Shown piece by piece: positions 25,741 to 34,508 of a stretch of 64,000 nucleotides of DNA. Source of the stretch: Legionella genomosp. 1 (GTDB lineage: Bacteria; Pseudomonadota; Gammaproteobacteria; Legionellales; Legionellaceae); NCBI GenBank assembly GCA_945878975.1, contig CAMCUM010000003.1:1-64000 (forward strand), written 5' to 3'. The first letter of the stretch is position 1. Each line of letters starts with the position of its first letter. The position numbers were made by a program, and so were the translations under genes. A model generated the notes under the pieces. That model did no database searches, was not told the DNA's origin, and was given only the letters and a program-made list of their open reading frames with translations.

Positions 25741-25770
25741 GTCATCCCGAGTATAACGAGGGATGACGTA
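25741..25770 (+). repeat. Palindromic repeat family A, short copy
   Basis: GTCATCCCGAG and a mirrored GGGATGAC form a short hairpin just upstream of the 25799 gene; it could cap the 5' untranslated region. Confidence 0.5.
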
Positions 25771-25798
25771 TTCAACAAGCGCTAATTAGGACGAATAC

Positions 25799-27373
25799 AT
25801 GATAGCTCAAAAAAAACTATTACCCTGGATCATCAATGACGTTCCAAATTATTTGGACATTGTTTTAGTTCTTTTGATTTCAACCATAGCAGCTATTGGA
25901 GTTATTTCTGTTGCCGGCGTTTATGATAATGTGGATGCATTGCTTTATTTATCGTCAGGACTTTCTTTATTACAGGATGGCATGGAAGCGCCTGATAAGT
26001 TGTCGTATGATCTATTTTCCAATGGTGTTGCCCCAGGTGAAAACGGTTTAACATACCCCAATATGTTATATCAAATACTTGCAGCCGCTTTTAGTAAATA
26101 TGTATACGGTGTTACGCAACCGTCGGCTCTTTGTATTCTCTCCTGTATGACGACTGCTATCTGTAATGTATTCTTGTATTATTTATGTCGTTTGAAACTT
26201 AATCGACCTCATTCTGTTCTTGTCATTGCAATATTGAACTGTATGCCAGTTTTGTATCTTTTTGCATTTAGCATGGTGAGGCCTTTGTCTGATTGTTGGT
26301 TAATGTGTCTTCTTAGCATCATTGCGCTCATTGCAATAAGAAAGCCCCTTTTATATACGGTCCCGCTGATTGTAATTGGCTTTTTTATGCGTGCCCAGCT
26401 CATGCTTTTTATGGCTTTCATTCCCATACTTTCTCCACAAAAAACAAAAAAAGAGACTTTATGGTATTTTTTGCTTAGCGGAGTAGGTATTGTTGTCTTT
26501 TCAAAAATTCCTCGCCTTTTTTTCAATCTAGAATCTAGTTCGGACTCCAGTATCTCTTTTTATAAAAAAGTTTTTTATGATTCTTTTCAATGGAATGAGA
26601 TTATAAATGCAACAATGATAACATTCTCACAATTATTGAATAATCCTGATCTCAAAGGCCCTCTGTGTCTGTTACCAGTGTTGGCATGGTGTCTTTTTCA
26701 TAAATCAGCTACAGATAGCTCTAAACGCATGTGTATTTTTGCATTATTTATATGGTTAGCTACTTTATTTTTTTGTGTCATTACAACTATGGGCAGTATG
26801 CTGTGTCCCTCACGATATTTTATTTATGCAATGCCGTTTAGCATGATTGGCGTAGCCTATACTTTTAATGATGTGTATGCCCCTCAGTTTAAAAAATCCC
26901 CTCGATTATTAAAAGGCGTTCTATTTGCGTTGGCTGTATTTTTTCTTATATATTTTTTGCCTCATGAACCCAGATTTCATTTTAATAAAAGAATTAAGGT
27001 AGAAAGTATCGCGAAACTAAAGCAACTCGATTTTAATATCGAAGATGTTCCTGTAAAAATTTTACCGGACAATACAGTCGGTGTTTCAGGTATTCCAATT
27101 TTTTGTAGGATTTACGCGTTATGGGGTGTGAGAAAAATCGTGCAATTACCAGATGATCCGAAACAATTTATATTGGGGTCAAATAATTCTAAAATGGATT
27201 ATCTCATTTTTACATCGGGTCCCCTAGACAGTTCTTCATCTAAAGAGTGGTCTGATTTTTTTTTAAAAGACCATATAAAGGACAATAAGGGTGTTTCGTT
27301 CCATAAGGTTTATTCGAGTAACAATCCTTTGACCTTGTACACGATATTTAAAAGAGAGGAGCGAACACTCTGA
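25799..27373 (+). CDS. Polytopic membrane protein, GT-C glycosyltransferase-like
   Basis: A 524-residue protein with roughly ten hydrophobic segments between residues 18 and 390 and a soluble C-terminal part of about 130 residues. The first outside loop contains YDNVDALLYLSSGLSL, with an acidic residue placed as in GT-C transferases, and a later segment has MVRPLSD. The layout matches the 9903 protein, but the sequences are not obviously close. ATG preceded by AGGA. It opens the plus-strand O-antigen block. A Wzy-type polymerase is the main alternative. Confidence 0.55.
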   Translation: MIAQKKLLPWIINDVPNYLDIVLVLLISTIAAIGVISVAGVYDNVDALLYLSSGLSLLQDGMEAPDKLSYDLFSNGVAPGENGLTYPNMLYQILAAAFSKYVYGVTQPSALCILSCMTTAICNVFLYYLCRLKLNRPHSVLVIAILNCMPVLYLFAFSMVRPLSDCWLMCLLSIIALIAIRKPLLYTVPLIVIGFFMRAQLMLFMAFIPILSPQKTKKETLWYFLLSGVGIVVFSKIPRLFFNLESSSDSSISFYKKVFYDSFQWNEIINATMITFSQLLNNPDLKGPLCLLPVLAWCLFHKSATDSSKRMCIFALFIWLATLFFCVITTMGSMLCPSRYFIYAMPFSMIGVAYTFNDVYAPQFKKSPRLLKGVLFALAVFFLIYFLPHEPRFHFNKRIKVESIAKLKQLDFNIEDVPVKILPDNTVGVSGIPIFCRIYALWGVRKIVQLPDDPKQFILGSNNSKMDYLIFTSGPLDSSSSKEWSDFFLKDHIKDNKGVSFHKVYSSNNPLTLYTIFKREERTL

Positions 27374-27416
27374 TTTTGTAAATCAGACAACGCTGTTTAG
27401 AGAGTGGAGTTACAAT

Positions 27417-28565
27417 ATGATGCCGGCATTATTCATTAATTTGAGAATACAGGACGAAGAAAAATTTAATCTTTTCAAGACTACTTTAGCTGATTTGGCT
27501 GGTTTGTTTTCTGAATGTCACATCAAATTTCGTGGCTTATACCGTGATCAGTGTATTGACTTTACGCGCGAGATTTTTAATTCAAATGAGTCGTTAACAT
27601 ACTATCAGGATTTGCCAGAAGACGACTGGGTTGATATAGCGCTTAATATGATGCGTCATGTCAAGAGTCGTTCGGTTTTTATCTATTTTGAAGATCATAA
27701 ACTGGTTTCAACAAGAGAGCATTTGGCAGATGCGTTACATGAATTTAATCAGCGGCAATTAGATTATCTCTGCTACTCTTGGTTTCAAGCGTCTGTACTT
27801 GGGATTGAAAATCTACTCCCTTTGAACCCTGAATACGGTGCAAATTTTAATGTGATTGAGTATACCAAAAAGCAAAATGAGCTGGTTGGTAAACTGTCAC
27901 CTGGATTTTACTCATTTTCACTGATAAGTGTCTGCTCAGTTGATTATTTTAGAACAATACTTACCTCATGTGATATGCGGTATAAATTTTATAATAAACC
28001 GATAGCCTCTATTTTGAGTCGATTATTTCCCTATCCAAAAAATAGAGGTGTTGCGAGATTAATCAATCATTATGCGAAGAAGTTTGATTTTCATTTATGT
28101 TTCTATTCGCCTTCCAGTCCTTTTAATCTTGAAAAAATATGGTTTGAAACGGAGTTTATGGATCGTCCGCTTCGGTTTGGTATCTTGTTAAATGAGCTAT
28201 ATGCTAATTTCGATGATGATAATGGTTGTTATAAAGAGACTCTTCTCAAAAGAGGGTTATATCCTTTTGAAGCTACCGTGAAGATGGCGTTTGATGATAA
28301 AAAAACACCCGATGTGTCATTTCATATTAATTTAAAGGATGGGGATAGATATGATTGCACCTACTTTAGTCATGTAAGCCGAATTCAAAAGCCTCCCGTT
28401 GTTCAAATTTCGGTTGAATCAGGAAAAGCAGTTGTCAACTATCAATCATTGGAAACGACGTTAGAGAATGGTGAAAGCAAGTATTTTTTTAGTAATAAAG
28501 GCCCTGTTATCTCTAGCATGGGCGAATCTATTATTACAATAGGTGTTTTTGATGAGTGCTTCTAA
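27417..28565 (+). CDS. Hypothetical protein of the O-antigen locus, possibly a glycosyltransferase
   Basis: A 382-residue soluble protein, not recognised. An alternating strand/helix first half includes SVFIYFEDHKLVS, an E-D-H placed like the metal motif of GT-A transferases, and AHDYLCYSW-like aromatic stretches around 110-125. The last 90 residues are beta-rich (VSFHINLKDGDRYDC onward) and could be an accessory domain. GTGGAG precedes the ATG pair. Its end overlaps the next GT2 gene by 14 bases, supporting a linked role. Confidence 0.45.
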   Translation: MMPALFINLRIQDEEKFNLFKTTLADLAGLFSECHIKFRGLYRDQCIDFTREIFNSNESLTYYQDLPEDDWVDIALNMMRHVKSRSVFIYFEDHKLVSTREHLADALHEFNQRQLDYLCYSWFQASVLGIENLLPLNPEYGANFNVIEYTKKQNELVGKLSPGFYSFSLISVCSVDYFRTILTSCDMRYKFYNKPIASILSRLFPYPKNRGVARLINHYAKKFDFHLCFYSPSSPFNLEKIWFETEFMDRPLRFGILLNELYANFDDDNGCYKETLLKRGLYPFEATVKMAFDDKKTPDVSFHINLKDGDRYDCTYFSHVSRIQKPPVVQISVESGKAVVNYQSLETTLENGESKYFFSNKGPVISSMGESIITIGVFDECF

Positions 28566-29391
28566 AAATCAAGGTGTTTCTGGTTTAGATGGCCCTTTGG
28601 TTTCTGTTGTTGTCAATAATTATAATAATGAGCGGTATCTTCAGTCCTGTTTCGATGCGCTCTTAGCACAGACATACCGTAACATTGAAATTGTAGTGGT
28701 TGATGCTTTGTCTACAGACGACTCTCGGAAGGTGATTGACTCTTATGCAGAACTGGATTCCAGAATAAAGAAAGTCTACTGCGAGACTTATGAACGGTAT
28801 CCTGCTGTATCGTATAATCTTGGTTTTCTTAATTGCAATGGGCAGTTTATTGCAATAAACGACCCAGACGATATTTCGTTGCCTGAGCGAATCGAGGCGC
28901 AGGTCAATTATTTGCTTGCAAATCCTTCCATTGGTGCTGTAGGTTGTAACTGTTATGAGTTTAATGATGATTTTAATTTTCTGGTAGAGACTACGGTAGA
29001 AAAGAATATACGCAACGCAGCCCCACCCGTTAGAAACCCCTGTTTGATGGTTCGGAAAATGGTGCTTGCAACGCATGGACTATGGAGATGGCAATGTGAA
29101 TATGCAGCAGATATGGAGTGGTTATTTCGGTTTTATGCCGGCGGGGTTCGTTTTTACATTTTACCCGAGGCACATGTGAAATATCGTAAATCGCATGGTG
29201 GCAATATCAGTAGTACGAAATTATTTAATCAGGGCGTAAAAGTTGCCTTGTTTAGAACATGGTATGGGCTGCGGATGTTTAGGCAGACTGGATTGAGATG
29301 GTGGTTTGCAACGCTGAAGACTTATGCTTATTTATTAATAAAATATCCTGCTAAAGTCATTTTCCGCAGATTATCTAAAGAGCCGAAATGA
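28552..29391 (+). CDS. GT2 family glycosyltransferase
   Basis: A 279-residue GT-A transferase. VSVVVNNYNNERYLQSCFDA opens the fold, IEIVVVDALSTDDSRK follows, and FIAINDPDDISLPERIE supplies the DxD-type metal motif (DPDD). WRWQCEYAADMEWLFRF matches the ED-like acceptor-side segment. The ATG at 28552 has AGGTG seven bases upstream; a GTG at 28543 is possible. It probably adds one sugar of the repeat unit; donor and acceptor are unknown. Confidence 0.85.
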   Translation: MSASKNQGVSGLDGPLVSVVVNNYNNERYLQSCFDALLAQTYRNIEIVVVDALSTDDSRKVIDSYAELDSRIKKVYCETYERYPAVSYNLGFLNCNGQFIAINDPDDISLPERIEAQVNYLLANPSIGAVGCNCYEFNDDFNFLVETTVEKNIRNAAPPVRNPCLMVRKMVLATHGLWRWQCEYAADMEWLFRFYAGGVRFYILPEAHVKYRKSHGGNISSTKLFNQGVKVALFRTWYGLRMFRQTGLRWWFATLKTYAYLLIKYPAKVIFRRLSKEPK

Positions 29392-29410
29392 TGGCTAATA
29401 TTCTTGGACA

Positions 29411-30382
29411 ATGTTGATGATTAGTCGGTTTAATATGACATTTTCATATCTTGCTTTTGCAAGGTATGGCGCTGCAACATTACTATTCATCCTCACTATG
29501 TTGATTATGCCTTTGTACGTTGAAGGCGATCAAAGTGCTTATCGAGGCGTTTATTCAGTATTAGCCGATTTTGATCTGAAGGATGCTTTTTTATACTATA
29601 AGGCACATCTTAGTTCATCTGAGTATGTTCACTTTTTTTTATCTTGGGTCTTAAGTCCTATTGTTGATAAGGATTTATTTATTGCGGTTTCAAATGCAAT
29701 TTTTGGTTATGTGTTGATGGTTCTTTTACAGAAATGGAAAGCCACACCCATTATTTCTTTCATGATTGTTTTCACAAATTTTTATCTGTTTGTGCTGTAT
29801 TTTGCAGCAGAGCGTCTAAAATTCGGGTTTATATTTTTAACAATATCATTGATTTATCTTGACCAAATTAAACGGTTTTATGGTTTTACCATTCTTGCAC
29901 TTATTTCACATGTTCAGGTACTCATTGTTTACGGTTCAATTGTACTTTATGTTGGCATTAAAAAATTGTTTGAACATATACATAATGGAACCCTTCCAAC
30001 GGCATCATTTTTTCTTATCCCGTTGTTGCTTATTCCACTATACCTGATGGGAGATCAGCTGTTTCTTAAGTTCCAAGCCTATTATGGCCAGGGAGGATTT
30101 CAGGCTCTTATCAAGGTCGTTGTTTTTTTCTTGTTGGCCATGTTTTACTCTAAGGATAAAAGTCAAACAATTGCAATTTTTTTACCCATTTGTATGGCAG
30201 TATTTTTGTTGGGGGGTGACCGGATAAATTTATTTGGATATTTTGCTTTTTTATATTACGGGTTGCAAGTTAAAGGCGGATGGAATATCGGCGTAATAGG
30301 TACATCAGCATATTATCTGTGCTCTACTGTCATTTTTTTAAATAATATTTTTCAAACAGGTAACGGCTTTAGTGCTGGTTAG
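29411..30382 (+). CDS. Candidate O-antigen polymerase (EpsG/Wzy-like)
   Basis: A 323-residue integral membrane protein with nine to ten helices. YVEGDQSAYRGVYSVLADFD in the first loop and FTNFYLFVLYFAAERLKFGF in the middle resemble EpsG-type polymerases, where the second segment normally reads as aromatic residues plus RQ/ER before a helix. HVQVLIVYGSIVLY gives the family's late His. It lies between GT2 and epimerase genes, the usual place of wzy. Wzy proteins are too divergent to be certain. Confidence 0.6.
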   Translation: MLMISRFNMTFSYLAFARYGAATLLFILTMLIMPLYVEGDQSAYRGVYSVLADFDLKDAFLYYKAHLSSSEYVHFFLSWVLSPIVDKDLFIAVSNAIFGYVLMVLLQKWKATPIISFMIVFTNFYLFVLYFAAERLKFGFIFLTISLIYLDQIKRFYGFTILALISHVQVLIVYGSIVLYVGIKKLFEHIHNGTLPTASFFLIPLLLIPLYLMGDQLFLKFQAYYGQGGFQALIKVVVFFLLAMFYSKDKSQTIAIFLPICMAVFLLGGDRINLFGYFAFLYYGLQVKGGWNIGVIGTSAYYLCSTVIFLNNIFQTGNGFSAG

Positions 30383-30440
30383 TTTTTGTGTTATATCGGT
30401 CGTCAAAAATATGTAAGTTATAGAGGCACTAGGAGAGTAT

Positions 30441-31412
30441 ATGCCTTCCTTAGTTATTCTGGGAGCAAGTGGGTTTTTAGGCAGGGCCATGATTGCGCAT
30501 AGATATCATTCTTTTCCTGTAAAAGCGATAGCTCGCAGTATCCCGTCCGATGCGGATTTGCACCCAGAGGGTGTCACTTGGTATCAAGCCGATTTTTTGC
30601 ATCCCCACGCTTTGGATCATGTCCTCGAAAACGATGATATTGTCATTAACTTAGCCTATCTGAAAGAGGCTAGTGATATGGAGCATATTCGTATGATCAA
30701 CAATATTATTGGCTCTTGTCTTCAAAAGGATGTGAGCCGGTTGATCCATTGTTCCACGGCGGTTGTGGTGGGGGCTAGCAAAGACGCTTATGTTAATGAA
30801 GAAACAAGATGCCTTCCTGTAACTCAGTATGAGAAAAGCAAATATTATTTGGAGCGCTGTGTGCTTGAAGCAGGAGCGAGTGGCCTTGATGTGGCTATTT
30901 TGAGGCCAACAGCGATAGTTGGGCCAAATGGACAGAACCTGGTTAAATTGGCTGATTCTTTAATAAACGGCAATCGAGTTGTTAATTATTTTCGTGCTTG
31001 TCTCTTTGGCCGACGCAACATGCATTTGGTTCCCGTACGGAATGTCGTCGCAGCAATGTTGTATTTGGCGTCTGAAGAAGACTTGCTGAATGGTAATATT
31101 TATATTATTTCATCAGAGGATTCGGTAAATAACTTTATCAGTGTAGAATCTATTTTATTAAAATCGTTGGGTTTATGCCCACGAAAAGTGCCGATCTTAC
31201 CTATTCCATTTCTATTTTTATCAATGTTTCTTAAGCTTAAAGGTAGCTCCGAGTCAAATGTAGGAAAAGTATACGATTCTAGTAAATTGTTGGCTACTAA
31301 TTTTACTCCAGTTGATTCAATAACTGACGCTGTTAGTGAATTTGGTAAAAATTTTTTGAAAAAAAATGCTACTAAGGTTACGTATTATGACAATAAACAA
31401 ATTTCTATTTAA
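30441..31412 (+). CDS. NAD-dependent sugar epimerase/dehydratase
   Basis: A 323-residue extended SDR. LVILGASGFLGRAMIAHRY binds NAD(P), LIHCSTAVVVGAS and YEKSKYYLERCVL give the Ser and Tyr-x-x-x-Lys catalytic residues, and RPTAIVGPNGQNL follows the family order. AGGAGAG precedes the ATG. It overlaps the next glycosyltransferase gene. It could be a C4 epimerase or reductase of a nucleotide sugar; no closer substrate is indicated. Confidence 0.8.
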   Translation: MPSLVILGASGFLGRAMIAHRYHSFPVKAIARSIPSDADLHPEGVTWYQADFLHPHALDHVLENDDIVINLAYLKEASDMEHIRMINNIIGSCLQKDVSRLIHCSTAVVVGASKDAYVNEETRCLPVTQYEKSKYYLERCVLEAGASGLDVAILRPTAIVGPNGQNLVKLADSLINGNRVVNYFRACLFGRRNMHLVPVRNVVAAMLYLASEEDLLNGNIYIISSEDSVNNFISVESILLKSLGLCPRKVPILPIPFLFLSMFLKLKGSSESNVGKVYDSSKLLATNFTPVDSITDAVSEFGKNFLKKNATKVTYYDNKQISI

Positions 31413-32469
31413 TTTTTCAGCCTCGTATTCAGGTGGTGGTTTTAAACGACTGCATGCTTTTGCAAAATGGTTTAATCAAAACGGTGGAGCATATTTTATT
31501 ATCCATCCTCGTTGCAATGATTTGAAAAATGAATTTCAAAATAATCATTTCATTATTGCAAACCAGTCAAGATTGCATCGCTTCTGTAATGATTGTGACT
31601 ACTTGGATGATATTCAAAAAGAGATAGGGACGCCTGATGTTTATTATTCATATGGGATTCCAGTTTACTTTAAATTTGGACGAGTGAATTGGTTTCATTT
31701 AAGTAATGTGTTGCCTTTGGGTTTTAACGGTGTTCCGCAATCTTGGTACGACAGGTTGAGATTGAGTTTTTTGGGAAGACGAATAACACGTAATTATAAA
31801 AATGTAGAGGTTATTTCAGCGGAGTCAAATTTTTCGTTAACGAAGATCAGTCCTAAACATGCGTCCAAGAATTTTTTATCTGTCAATGGGGGAGATGACG
31901 AGATATTATTTTATCAATCAAGACAAGTACAAGAGAAGGATAACATTGCAACAATGGTGGGGACTTATCTTTATAAAGCTGTTGAGGACTCTTATTTTGT
32001 GTTCAAAATGCTGCAAGAAAACAATCCAACTTTAAAATTGATCATTATTGGTGATATAAGCAACATTCCAGATCATATTCAATCTCAACATGATGTGATT
32101 ATGACAGGTTTATTACAGAGAGAGGCTGTGATTGAGCGATTGAAAAAAACTGAATATTATATTTCAACGACGCACATTGAAAACTCATATAATGCAGCCT
32201 CTGAGGGTGTGTTTTTTGCCAACGAGTCGGTTATTTCTGATATTGGACCGCATAGAGAGCTTTTAGAGGGCATGTGTTTTGACAAAATAACGGTTCCTAA
32301 GGTAACGAGGTCGATGTTGCGTGTAAAGAGAGAAGATCTTTTTATTTCGAATTTAAAGAGTTGGGATACTATTGTTATAGACATGATGAGTCATGCCTCG
32401 CTTCTTTTATCCAATGAAAAAGATACCAAAAAGAACCCATGCAGCGTTCATACGGCTGATGTGTTGTAA
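31387..32469 (+). CDS. Glycosyltransferase, GT4-like
   Basis: A 360-residue GT-B-type protein. NFSASYSGGGFKRLHAF is the N-terminal glycine-rich loop. The C-terminal donor domain has MVGTYLYKAVEDSYFVF, LIIIGDISNIP and THIENSYNAASEGVFFA, with the conserved Glu region, followed by ISDIGPHREL. The start at 31387 has AAGG upstream and overlaps the preceding gene by 26 bases; an ATG at 31366 is the alternative. Likely adds one sugar of the O-unit. Confidence 0.75.
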   Translation: MTINKFLFNFSASYSGGGFKRLHAFAKWFNQNGGAYFIIHPRCNDLKNEFQNNHFIIANQSRLHRFCNDCDYLDDIQKEIGTPDVYYSYGIPVYFKFGRVNWFHLSNVLPLGFNGVPQSWYDRLRLSFLGRRITRNYKNVEVISAESNFSLTKISPKHASKNFLSVNGGDDEILFYQSRQVQEKDNIATMVGTYLYKAVEDSYFVFKMLQENNPTLKLIIIGDISNIPDHIQSQHDVIMTGLLQREAVIERLKKTEYYISTTHIENSYNAASEGVFFANESVISDIGPHRELLEGMCFDKITVPKVTRSMLRVKREDLFISNLKSWDTIVIDMMSHASLLLSNEKDTKKNPCSVHTADVL

Positions 32470-32479
32470 AAAATGATGC

Positions 32480-32534
32480 GTCCAGAAGTCCTACGTTCCC
32501 GGGATAAGCCGCCGAACGTAGGCACCTGAGTTGT
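32480..32534 (+). repeat. Palindromic repeat family B
   Basis: CCTACGTTCCCGGG ... CCGAACGTAGGCACCTGAGTTG, an inverted pair. Related copies are at 49619-49701 and 57969-58029, with a fragment (TAGGGTCTGTT) at 45121. It separates the upstream glycosyltransferase from the L-HexNAc operon. Confidence 0.6.
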
Positions 32535-32556
32535 CATCGTATAGGAGCGTTTTGTA

Positions 32557-33441
32557 ATGAGAGTATTGGTGCTTGGAGCGACAGGCTTACTTGGCAATGC
32601 AATGTATCGGATTTTGTCCCAAGATCGCAGCTTGCATGTTTTTGGTACAATTCGAGACGTTGAAGCTCGGCAATTTTTTCTTCCGGAGCTACGTGAACAT
32701 CTTGTTATGGTCGATGATCTTGGTGAGCAAGAGCAGCTAACGGTTCTTTTTGATTCGTTACAACCGCAAGTCGTTGTGAATTGTATCGCCTTATCTAAGA
32801 TAGCTTCACAGGATCCGATGAATGTGTTCGCAATGTTTTCTCTGTTGCCGCGTAGATTAGCTTATTTGTGTCGTTCTCGTGGCGTGCGTCTTATACAGAT
32901 TAGTACAGATTGTGTATTTGAAGGCACGCGAGGGGGATATACTGAAGAAGATATCCCTAATACGAAAGATCTTTATGGGATTGCAAAATTGCTTGGTGAA
33001 ATAGATGAACCGGGTGCTATTACAATACGCACCTCCATCATTGGGCATGAGATTATTCCTCGTAAAGGGCTGTTGGAATGGTTTTTGGCACAAAACGAAG
33101 AATGCAAAGGTTTTCCACACGCGATTTTTTCCGGGTTTCCAAGCATCGTGCTTGCGAGAGTTATCCGTGATGAGATCTTGCCTCGGCCTCAATTGCATGG
33201 TATTTATCATCTCGCTTCAAGTCCCATTTCTAAATTTGATCTCTTGAAGCTAGTAGCACAAAAATATGGTAGAACCACCCGAATTATCCCCGACAATGGC
33301 GTTGTTATTAACCGCTCCTTGTCAGCTGATAGATTTGCAGGCATAACGGGGTATCTACCGTCAGAGTGGCCTGTACTGATTGATGAGATGTATTCTGAAA
33401 AATTTGGTATAAAGGAGATCGAATGTTTACGGACAAAGTGA
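32557..33441 (+). CDS. RmlD/WbvR-like NDP-4-keto-sugar reductase
   Basis: A 294-residue SDR of the dTDP-4-dehydrorhamnose-reductase group. VLVLGATGLLGNAMYRIL binds NADPH, VVNCIALSKI and LIQISTDCVFEGTRGGYTE match RmlD motifs, and YGIAKLLGE gives Tyr-x-x-x-Lys. In L-QuiNAc loci (Vibrio cholerae WbvB-WbvR-WbvD) an RmlD-like reductase acts on the 4-keto product of the FnlA-type enzyme, and here fnlA follows with a 19-base overlap. AGGAG lies ten bases before the ATG. First gene of a tightly coupled operon. Confidence 0.85.
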   Translation: MRVLVLGATGLLGNAMYRILSQDRSLHVFGTIRDVEARQFFLPELREHLVMVDDLGEQEQLTVLFDSLQPQVVVNCIALSKIASQDPMNVFAMFSLLPRRLAYLCRSRGVRLIQISTDCVFEGTRGGYTEEDIPNTKDLYGIAKLLGEIDEPGAITIRTSIIGHEIIPRKGLLEWFLAQNEECKGFPHAIFSGFPSIVLARVIRDEILPRPQLHGIYHLASSPISKFDLLKLVAQKYGRTTRIIPDNGVVINRSLSADRFAGITGYLPSEWPVLIDEMYSEKFGIKEIECLRTK

Positions 33442-34508
33442 TTGCAATTACGGGTGGAACAGGCTCATTTGGTTGTCATGTTACCAAACTTTTTCTTAAA
33501 CAAAACATACGTGAAATTCGTATTTTCAGTCGTGATGAAAAGAAGCAGGAAGAAATGCGAGTAGCGTTGAACGACAATCGTCTAAAGTTTTTTATAGGCG
33601 ATGTGCGTGATTATGATAGTGTTTACCAGGCATTTCGCGGGGCTCATTATGTGTATCATGCAGCGGCGTTGAAGCAAGTTCCTTCTTGTGAGTTTTATCC
33701 TTTGGAAGCGGTGCGAACAAATGTTTTAGGTGCTGAGAATGTGATGAATGCAGCGCTGGCAAACAAGGTGGAGCGAGTTGTTGTTTTAAGTACTGATAAG
33801 GCAGTGTACCCGATTAATGCGATGGGACAAACCAAGGCACTCATGGAAAAAGTGATGGTCGCCAAATCGAGAATGCTTAAGGATAATGACACAATGCTAT
33901 GCGCCACACGTTATGGTAATGTGATGGCTTCAAGAGGCTCGGTTATTCCGTTATTCGTATCACAGATTAAGAGCGGGTTGCCTATTACAGTTACCGATCC
34001 GGTAATGACTCGTTTTTTAATGTCACTTGATGACTCTATTGATCTCGTTTTACATGCTTTTAAACACGGTGTACAGGGGGATATTTTTGTTCAAAAGACA
34101 CCTGCCTCTACAATTGGTGATTTGGTACAAGCCCTGAAGGAAATTTTTAATGCTGATAACGAAGTACGCATCATTGGTACGCGTCATGGAGAGAAACTTT
34201 ATGAGTCGTTGATTTCACGAGAAGAAATGGCAAAAGTGGTCGATATGGAACGTTACTACCGAATCCCTGCCGATAATCGTGATTTGAATTATTCCATGTA
34301 CCTCACTGATGGTAAAGAGCAGATTTCAGCTTTGGAAGATTATACATCGCATAAAACAGAACGCCTTTCTATCCCTCAGTTGAAAAACTTACTGCTCAAT
34401 CTTGATTATATTCAGCAAGAACTTGATGCTTCAAATTCACTTACGCTTCGTGCTGTGGAAAGTAGAAAGTCGAAACGCGTAGCACCTAAGGAGGCTTATC
34501 ATGAGTGA
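33423..34508 (+). CDS. fnlA: UDP-GlcNAc 4,6-dehydratase/5-epimerase (FnlA/WbjB/WbvB-like)
   Basis: A 361-residue soluble SDR. It matches FnlA strongly: AITGGTGSFGCHVTKLFL, RIFSRDEKKQEEM, YHAAALKQVPSCEFYPLEAV, STDKAVYPINAMGQTKA, TRYGNVMASRGSVIPLF and GTRHGEKLYESLISREEM. The Tyr in KAVYPINAMG is typical of this subgroup. It converts UDP-GlcNAc to a 2-acetamido-4-keto-6-deoxy-L-sugar, the shared start of UDP-L-FucNAc and UDP-L-QuiNAc synthesis. AAAGGAG lies before the ATG, and the gene overlaps both neighbours. Confidence 0.92.
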   Translation: MFTDKVIAITGGTGSFGCHVTKLFLKQNIREIRIFSRDEKKQEEMRVALNDNRLKFFIGDVRDYDSVYQAFRGAHYVYHAAALKQVPSCEFYPLEAVRTNVLGAENVMNAALANKVERVVVLSTDKAVYPINAMGQTKALMEKVMVAKSRMLKDNDTMLCATRYGNVMASRGSVIPLFVSQIKSGLPITVTDPVMTRFLMSLDDSIDLVLHAFKHGVQGDIFVQKTPASTIGDLVQALKEIFNADNEVRIIGTRHGEKLYESLISREEMAKVVDMERYYRIPADNRDLNYSMYLTDGKEQISALEDYTSHKTERLSIPQLKNLLLNLDYIQQELDASNSLTLRAVESRKSKRVAPKEAYHE